In this document: positions 59,901 to 64,000 of the stretch, one piece after another | Layout: each line of letters begins with the position of its first letter | How positions within the stretch are numbered: the stretch's first letter is position 1 | DNA from: Micromonospora gifhornensis | GTDB lineage: Bacteria; Actinomycetota; Actinomycetes; Mycobacteriales; Micromonosporaceae | Direction of reading: 5' to 3' | Length of the DNA stretch: 64,000 bases | Assembly: GCF_016863515.1 (NCBI RefSeq) | Contig: NZ_BOPA01000033.1 | Location: 62,001 to 126,000 of the forward strand | The notes under the pieces: generated by a model | The model's database searches: none | Told to the model about the DNA's origin: nothing | Seen by the model: the letters and a program-made list of their open reading frames with translations, nothing else | Position numbers and translations under genes: made by a program

Positions 59901-61092
59901 GGGCGGGGCCGGCGGTGCGGTAGTGGGTCTTGTCGTCGGCGGCGAGGCTGAAGGTCTGGCGGCGCTCGGGCAGCGGCGCTACGACCAGGCCGGGGCGGTC
60001 GACCAGGCGGGTCGTGCCGGGTGGGACCGACAGGGTGGTGTCTTTGGTGGACCGCCAGCTGAGCGCGACAAGTGGTTGACCGGGCACCGGCAGTTCGTAG
60101 ACCTGCAACGGGCTGGTCCGGTCGGCGGGCGAGTAGACGAGCGGGGCGTCGTCGGCCGGTCGGTAGACCACGGCGCTCATCGTGCCGTCGGCGGTCTCCC
60201 AGGTCAGTTGCTCCAACTCGGCCGGTTCGCCTCCGTCGAGGGCCACCTCGCCGAGGGTACGGACGGCCACCTTCGCCATGGGCCAGGAGGCCGGCACTGA
60301 GTCGGGGGTGTCCCGGTCTCCCACCCGTCGGGTGACGCTGCCGAAGGGACCGTCCTTGTCGGCCAGTCGGCAGGTGTCGAGGCCGGTCAGCGCCCGGCGG
60401 CCCGAGCCGCTCTCGTCGCGGACCAGGGGATACCGCGGTGCGGTGATGCCGGTGCCGAGGTCGAGCAGCCGGTCGGCGGTGCGGCCCCGGGGCAGTGACG
60501 TGGTGGAACGCAGGGTGGCGGTCACCGTCACCGCGCGGCATTCCGGCACGTCGACCGGGTCGGTGAGACCGTCGGTGGCGGACAGGATCCGACCGTTCGG
60601 CCCGACCAGGCGGCGGACCCGTTCCGAGGTGAAGTAGCGCCGGCCGTCGGCCGCCTGCACCGGCAGCACGTCGGAGTAGACCAGGTAGCCGGGGTCGGTG
60701 TACTCGGTGGCATGGGTGACCTGGTATCCGTCGCCGTCACCCGTCAGTTGCAGCAGCCAGGAGGCGGCCTGGCCGGGCACCGAGGCGGCGACCAGGGCCA
60801 GCGGTGTGCCGCCGACCTGGCCGGAGTAGAGGATGCCGGACGACGGTACGTGCACCCGATCGTCGATCGGGGAGCGCCAGTCTCGTACCGCCCGGGTCGC
60901 CGCGGCCGTCGCGGCCGGGTCCTCGGCCAGTGAGCCGCGTGGCGGCCAGACGGTCAGCGAACCGTCCAGACTGTCGTAGCCGACCCGCAGGTCCTGCGGG
61001 CGGCGCTCGGCCACCGGGCCGCAGGCGGCGACGGCGACCAGCAGTGCCGACAGGCTGGTGGCCGTCAGGCCGCGCCAGCGGGCTGGACCCAC
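59893..61092 (-). CDS. Putative lipoprotein
   Basis: 399 residues. The signal peptide ends in a lipobox VAAC with Cys24. The mature part is beta-rich with no recognised enzyme motif: SSGILYSGQVGGTPLALVAASVPGQAASWLLQLTGDGDGY, then VTVTATLRSTTSLPRGRTADRLLDLGTGI. GTG 61092 has a weak ribosome site. It sits back to back with two GT-C-like membrane proteins, so an envelope or glycan role is possible, but the family is unknown to me. Confidence 0.8.
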   Translation of the reverse strand: MGPARWRGLTATSLSALLVAVAACGPVAERRPQDLRVGYDSLDGSLTVWPPRGSLAEDPAATAAATRAVRDWRSPIDDRVHVPSSGILYSGQVGGTPLALVAASVPGQAASWLLQLTGDGDGYQVTHATEYTDPGYLVYSDVLPVQAADGRRYFTSERVRRLVGPNGRILSATDGLTDPVDVPECRAVTVTATLRSTTSLPRGRTADRLLDLGTGITAPRYPLVRDESGSGRRALTGLDTCRLADKDGPFGSVTRRVGDRDTPDSVPASWPMAKVAVRTLGEVALDGGEPAELEQLTWETADGTMSAVVYRPADDAPLVYSPADRTSPLQVYELPVPGQPLVALSWRSTKDTTLSVPPGTTRLVDRPGLVVAPLPERRQTFSLAADDKTHYRTAGPARR

Positions 61093-61236
61093 CTGTTACG
61101 CCCCCGATCGCGTCGGTCGTCGTTTCGGAGGGCAATAGTACGAGATGTCACGCCCATGCTCCTCTCCGCCTCACGCTGCCCCGCCTCACGCTGCGTCGCA
61201 TCGGTGCGCATCGACCACAGGGGACGGCCCGTCAAC

Positions 61237-61266
61237 TTGGGTGCTATTTCCCTACTCGGGTAGACT
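61237..61266 (+). promoter_or_regulatory. Promoter of the GT-C-like gene pair
   Basis: -35 TTGGGT (61237-61242) and -10 TAGACT (61261-61266) with an 18-bp spacer. The GTG start is 9 nt beyond the -10 box, so the mRNA should be leaderless. Confidence 0.55.
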
Positions 61267-61275
61267 CCGCCGACT

Positions 61276-63195
61276 GTGACGCCTGCCGAGACCCGCGCCG
61301 CAATCCCGCCGAAAACCGACGTCACCACAGACCTGCCAGCCGAACCCATCACTGAGCGTGAAGATGGGCGAGGTTCCGTTGTGTCGGATTCTACTGTGGA
61401 TGGTGGGACGACCGGCGGCGGGTCGGACCAGGCGGACGCCATCCCGAAGCGTCGGTTCCGATGGACCCCCCGTCGGGTGGATCTCGCCGTCTTCGGCGGG
61501 TTCCTGCTCGTCGCGGTCTGGGTGACCAGTCAGATCTGGGCGGACCCGGCCGGCCGGGTCGCCTCGCTGTACAGCAGTGACCCGGCGCAGGTGCAGTTCT
61601 TCCTCGCCCACTCGGTACGGGTGGTGCTGCACGGGGAGTTCCCGTTCTTCACTGAGCAGTTCAACTATCCCGACGGGGTCAACCTGATGGCCAACACGGC
61701 CATCCTCGCGCTGGGCATCCCGATGGTGCCGGTGACGCTGCTGTTCGGACCGGCGGTCACCTTCGTGGTGCTTGTCACCCTCGCCCTCGCGGGCACCGCC
61801 TCGGCGTGGTACCACGTGCTGTCCCGGCACGTGGTGAGCAACCGGCTGGCTGCCGTGGTGGGCGGCTGGTTCTGCGGGTTCTCACCGGCGATGCTCTCCC
61901 ACGCCAGCTGGCATCCGAACATCATCAGCCAGTTCCTGCTGCCGTTCATCGTCTGGCGGGTCATGGTGATCACCCGCTCGACCCGGCCGTACCGGGACGG
62001 GGCGCTGCTGGCGCTGCTGGTCACCGCGCAGGCGTTCATCAACGAGGAGATCCTGCTGTTCACCGCGATGGGCTGCGGGATCTTCCTGATCGCGGTGGTC
62101 GTCCAGCGTCCCGCGCTCTGGTCGACGGCCTGGCGACCGCTGGGCAAGGCGGTGGCCACCTGCACGGTGATCGCCGGTGCGCTGCTGGCGTACCCGCTGT
62201 ACATCCAGTTCGCCGGGCCGATGGCGTACCACGGGCTCAGCGACGCGGTGCGTGACTACGGCAACGACATCGCCGCCTACCTCGCCCCCGGATCGCCGAC
62301 CATCGGCGGCAACCAGCGGGCCAACGTCAACCTCGCACCCAACTACTCCGAGGAGAACGCCTTCTTCGGCTGGAGCCTGGCGCTGATCGCCGTGGGCATC
62401 GTGCTGTGGCTGCGGCGGGAGGTGCTGGTCCGGGCGTTGGCGGCCACTGCCGGGTTCTACGCCGTACTGTCCCTCGGCGAACGCATCACCTGGTGGGACC
62501 GGGAACTGATCGTCGGACCGTGGGAGTGGCTGGTCCGACTGCCGCTGCTCGACGCCGTCGTACCGACCCGGTTCGGCATGATCACCAGCGTGGTGGTGGC
62601 GATCCTGCTGGCCCTGGCCATCGAACGCAGCCGAACGCTGCCGCTGGACCCGCGCACCCTGCGTACGCTCACCGCCGGTGGGCTGGTCCTCGCCCTGCTG
62701 CCGATCGCGCCCATGCCGCTGCCGATGACCACCCGGCCACCCGTGCCGGAGTTCATCACCTCCGACCGTTGGCGTGCCTACGTCGGACCGGATCAGACGC
62801 TGGTGCCGATCCCGGTGCCGAGCATGGGCAACACCAACGGCATGCGCTGGGCCGCCGCCACCAACCTCGACTTCAAGATGCCGGGCGGGTACTTCCTCGC
62901 CCCGCGCAACGGCAACACCGGCGACCCGGGCCGGTTCGGCGGTCGGCCCAGCGGGATCGGCCGGCTGCTGGAGGAGGTCGCGACGACCGGGCGTACGCCT
63001 GAACTGAACGACCGCCAGCGGCGCCGCTCCCTCGACGAGTTGCGGCACTGGCGGGCGGCGGTCCTGGTGTTGCCGGTGAGCCAGCCGCACTCGGAGCCGC
63101 TGCGGCAGACCGTCGAGCAACTCGTCGGCCCGGCCCGCCAGGAACTGGACGTCTGGGTGTGGGACGTACGGGCGTTGACCGACCGGACGGCCTGA
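61276..63195 (+). CDS. Polytopic membrane protein, GT-C glycosyltransferase-like
   Basis: 639 residues. About 65 cytoplasmic residues, then about ten membrane helices (from 69 on) and a C-terminal soluble part of about 150 residues. The conserved first loop SLYSSDPAQVQFFLAHSV, with an Asp, and FNYPDGVNLMANTAILALGIPMVPVTLLFGP resemble GT-C enzymes that use lipid-linked sugars. GTG 61276 is leaderless by position. The next gene is a close paralogue whose start overlaps this stop by 1 nt. The substrate is unknown. Confidence 0.8.
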   Translation: MTPAETRAAIPPKTDVTTDLPAEPITEREDGRGSVVSDSTVDGGTTGGGSDQADAIPKRRFRWTPRRVDLAVFGGFLLVAVWVTSQIWADPAGRVASLYSSDPAQVQFFLAHSVRVVLHGEFPFFTEQFNYPDGVNLMANTAILALGIPMVPVTLLFGPAVTFVVLVTLALAGTASAWYHVLSRHVVSNRLAAVVGGWFCGFSPAMLSHASWHPNIISQFLLPFIVWRVMVITRSTRPYRDGALLALLVTAQAFINEEILLFTAMGCGIFLIAVVVQRPALWSTAWRPLGKAVATCTVIAGALLAYPLYIQFAGPMAYHGLSDAVRDYGNDIAAYLAPGSPTIGGNQRANVNLAPNYSEENAFFGWSLALIAVGIVLWLRREVLVRALAATAGFYAVLSLGERITWWDRELIVGPWEWLVRLPLLDAVVPTRFGMITSVVVAILLALAIERSRTLPLDPRTLRTLTAGGLVLALLPIAPMPLPMTTRPPVPEFITSDRWRAYVGPDQTLVPIPVPSMGNTNGMRWAAATNLDFKMPGGYFLAPRNGNTGDPGRFGGRPSGIGRLLEEVATTGRTPELNDRQRRRSLDELRHWRAAVLVLPVSQPHSEPLRQTVEQLVGPARQELDVWVWDVRALTDRTA

Positions 63196-64000
63196 TGCCG
63201 GTCGGCACAGCCGAACGCCCCGTCCAGCCCACCACCCGCCGCCGGTTGCGGCTTCCCCGTACCCCGGATGTTGCGGTGGTGGCCGGATACCTGGCGTTGG
63301 CGGCGTGGCTGACCAGCCGCCAGTGGGGCCGCCCGGACCGGCTGTTCCACCAGGCCGGGGACCAGATCCTCTTCGAGTGGATGCTGGCCCGCGCCGCCCG
63401 GGCCGTGGCGGGGTTCGAGAATCCGCTGTGGAGCGACGCGCTCAACGCCCCCGGCGGGGTGAACCTGATGGCCAACACCTCCGTGCTCGGGCTGGGCGTG
63501 CCACTGACCCCGGTGACCCTGCTGTTCGGCTCGCAGACCGCGTTCGTGGTGGCGGTGGTCGGCTGTCTCGCCGGCACCGCCACCGCCTGGTACGTGTTGC
63601 TGCACCGGCGGCTGGTCCGGTCCCGGGCGGCTGCCGCGATCGGTGGGCTGATCTGCGGTTTCGCTCCCGGAATGGTCGCCCAGGCCGGGGCGCACCTGCA
63701 CATGGCCGCCCAGTTCCTGGTGCCGGTGATCCTGGCGCTGGTGTTCCGTGCCGAACCCGGCGGCCGGGTGTGGCGGTACGGGCTGCTGCTCGGGCTGGCC
63801 GTCACCTACCAGGTCTTCCTTGGCGAGGAACTGCTGCTCTTCGTGGCGCTGGCGGCCGGGGTGTTCGCACTCGGGTACGCGCTCGCCGACCGGACGGCGG
63901 CCCGCCGACTCGCCCCCGGGCTCGCCGCCCGGATCGGGATCGGCGCGGTGGTGGCGGCAGCGCTGCTGGCGTACCCCCTGTGGTTTCAGTTCTTCGGCCC
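63195..64000 (+). CDS. GT-C-like membrane protein, paralogue of the preceding gene (3' end outside window)
   Basis: Open from ATG 63195 to the window end (268 codons visible). It repeats the features of its neighbour: QAGDQILFEWMLARAARAV in the first loop, then LNAPGGVNLMANTSVLGLGVPLTPVTLLFGS, and a later GEELLLFVALAAGVF helix. The clear internal similarity marks a tandem duplication. TGATG overlap with the upstream stop gives coupled translation. The two may work as a pair. Confidence 0.82.
   Translation, partial: MPVGTAERPVQPTTRRRLRLPRTPDVAVVAGYLALAAWLTSRQWGRPDRLFHQAGDQILFEWMLARAARAVAGFENPLWSDALNAPGGVNLMANTSVLGLGVPLTPVTLLFGSQTAFVVAVVGCLAGTATAWYVLLHRRLVRSRAAAAIGGLICGFAPGMVAQAGAHLHMAAQFLVPVILALVFRAEPGGRVWRYGLLLGLAVTYQVFLGEELLLFVALAAGVFALGYALADRTAARRLAPGLAARIGIGAVVAAALLAYPLWFQFFG

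Overview
The window is about 64 kb of very GC-rich DNA from a Gram-positive actinomycete. The gene content fits the family Micromonosporaceae, most likely Micromonospora or a close relative such as Salinispora. The basis is the gene order miaB - DUF349 - miaA - dapF - hflX - lexA - nrdR - nrdJ, two principal-type sigma factors, a TCGAAC-N4-GTTCGA SOS box, the DUF4193/DUF3093/dut/DUF3710/DUF3159 block, and long intergenic hairpins of a kind I associate with that genus. It is ordinary chromosome: I see no phage, insertion sequence, CRISPR array, tRNA or rRNA gene. Genes lie in short operons on both strands. Most convergent gene ends carry a long hairpin, and many starts look leaderless (a TANNNT box 6-9 nt before ATG or GTG).

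Layout. 1-15 kb: tail of an unknown gene, DUF2277, miaB, a secreted pectate lyase with a ricin-type lectin domain, DUF349, a dioxygenase-like gene with miaA and dapF, an ACT-domain malic enzyme, hflX, a membrane protein with a Gly/Tyr tail, lexA, nrdR. 15-32 kb: B12-dependent ribonucleotide reductase nrdJ, an ECF42-type sigma factor with its DGPF partner, a DUF5522 protein, the iron regulator IdeR, a sulfurtransferase, an acuC/Pat lysine deacetylase-acetyltransferase pair, a three-gene arsR operon, a principal-like sigma factor, spo0M, dtd with a methyltransferase, and a subtilisin. 32-43 kb: an Fe3+ ABC importer with an IdeR box, a HhH-GPD protein, a BrnT-like toxin with RHH antitoxin, DUF3099, a pfkB/psuG pseudouridine pair, DUF3039, a TRIC channel, an SF2 helicase. 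43-64 kb: DUF7455, hrdB, suhB, a LytR_C protein, the conserved block around dut, two TrkA genes facing a KimA-like transporter, an RNA methyltransferase, dxs, a lipoprotein, and two tandem GT-C-like membrane proteins (the last cut by the window end).

Functional links within the window. miaA and miaB make the ms2i6A37 tRNA modification in two steps. NrdR is predicted to repress its own operon with nrdJ. IdeR is the likely regulator of the Fe3+ importer 15 kb away. AcuC and Pat are opposing activities on protein lysines. The two TrkA proteins and the KimA-like transporter point to potassium homeostasis.

The most unusual signal is a 201-bp stretch that is 100% identical in nucleotide sequence between hrdB and its sigma paralogue 16.7 kb away, while the flanks have diverged. 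This suggests gene conversion over the promoter-recognition region. Other unexplained structures are several families of long hairpins, a 32-bp x3 repeat running through a stop codon, and a two-site operator of the form AACC-N4-GGTT in front of arsR.
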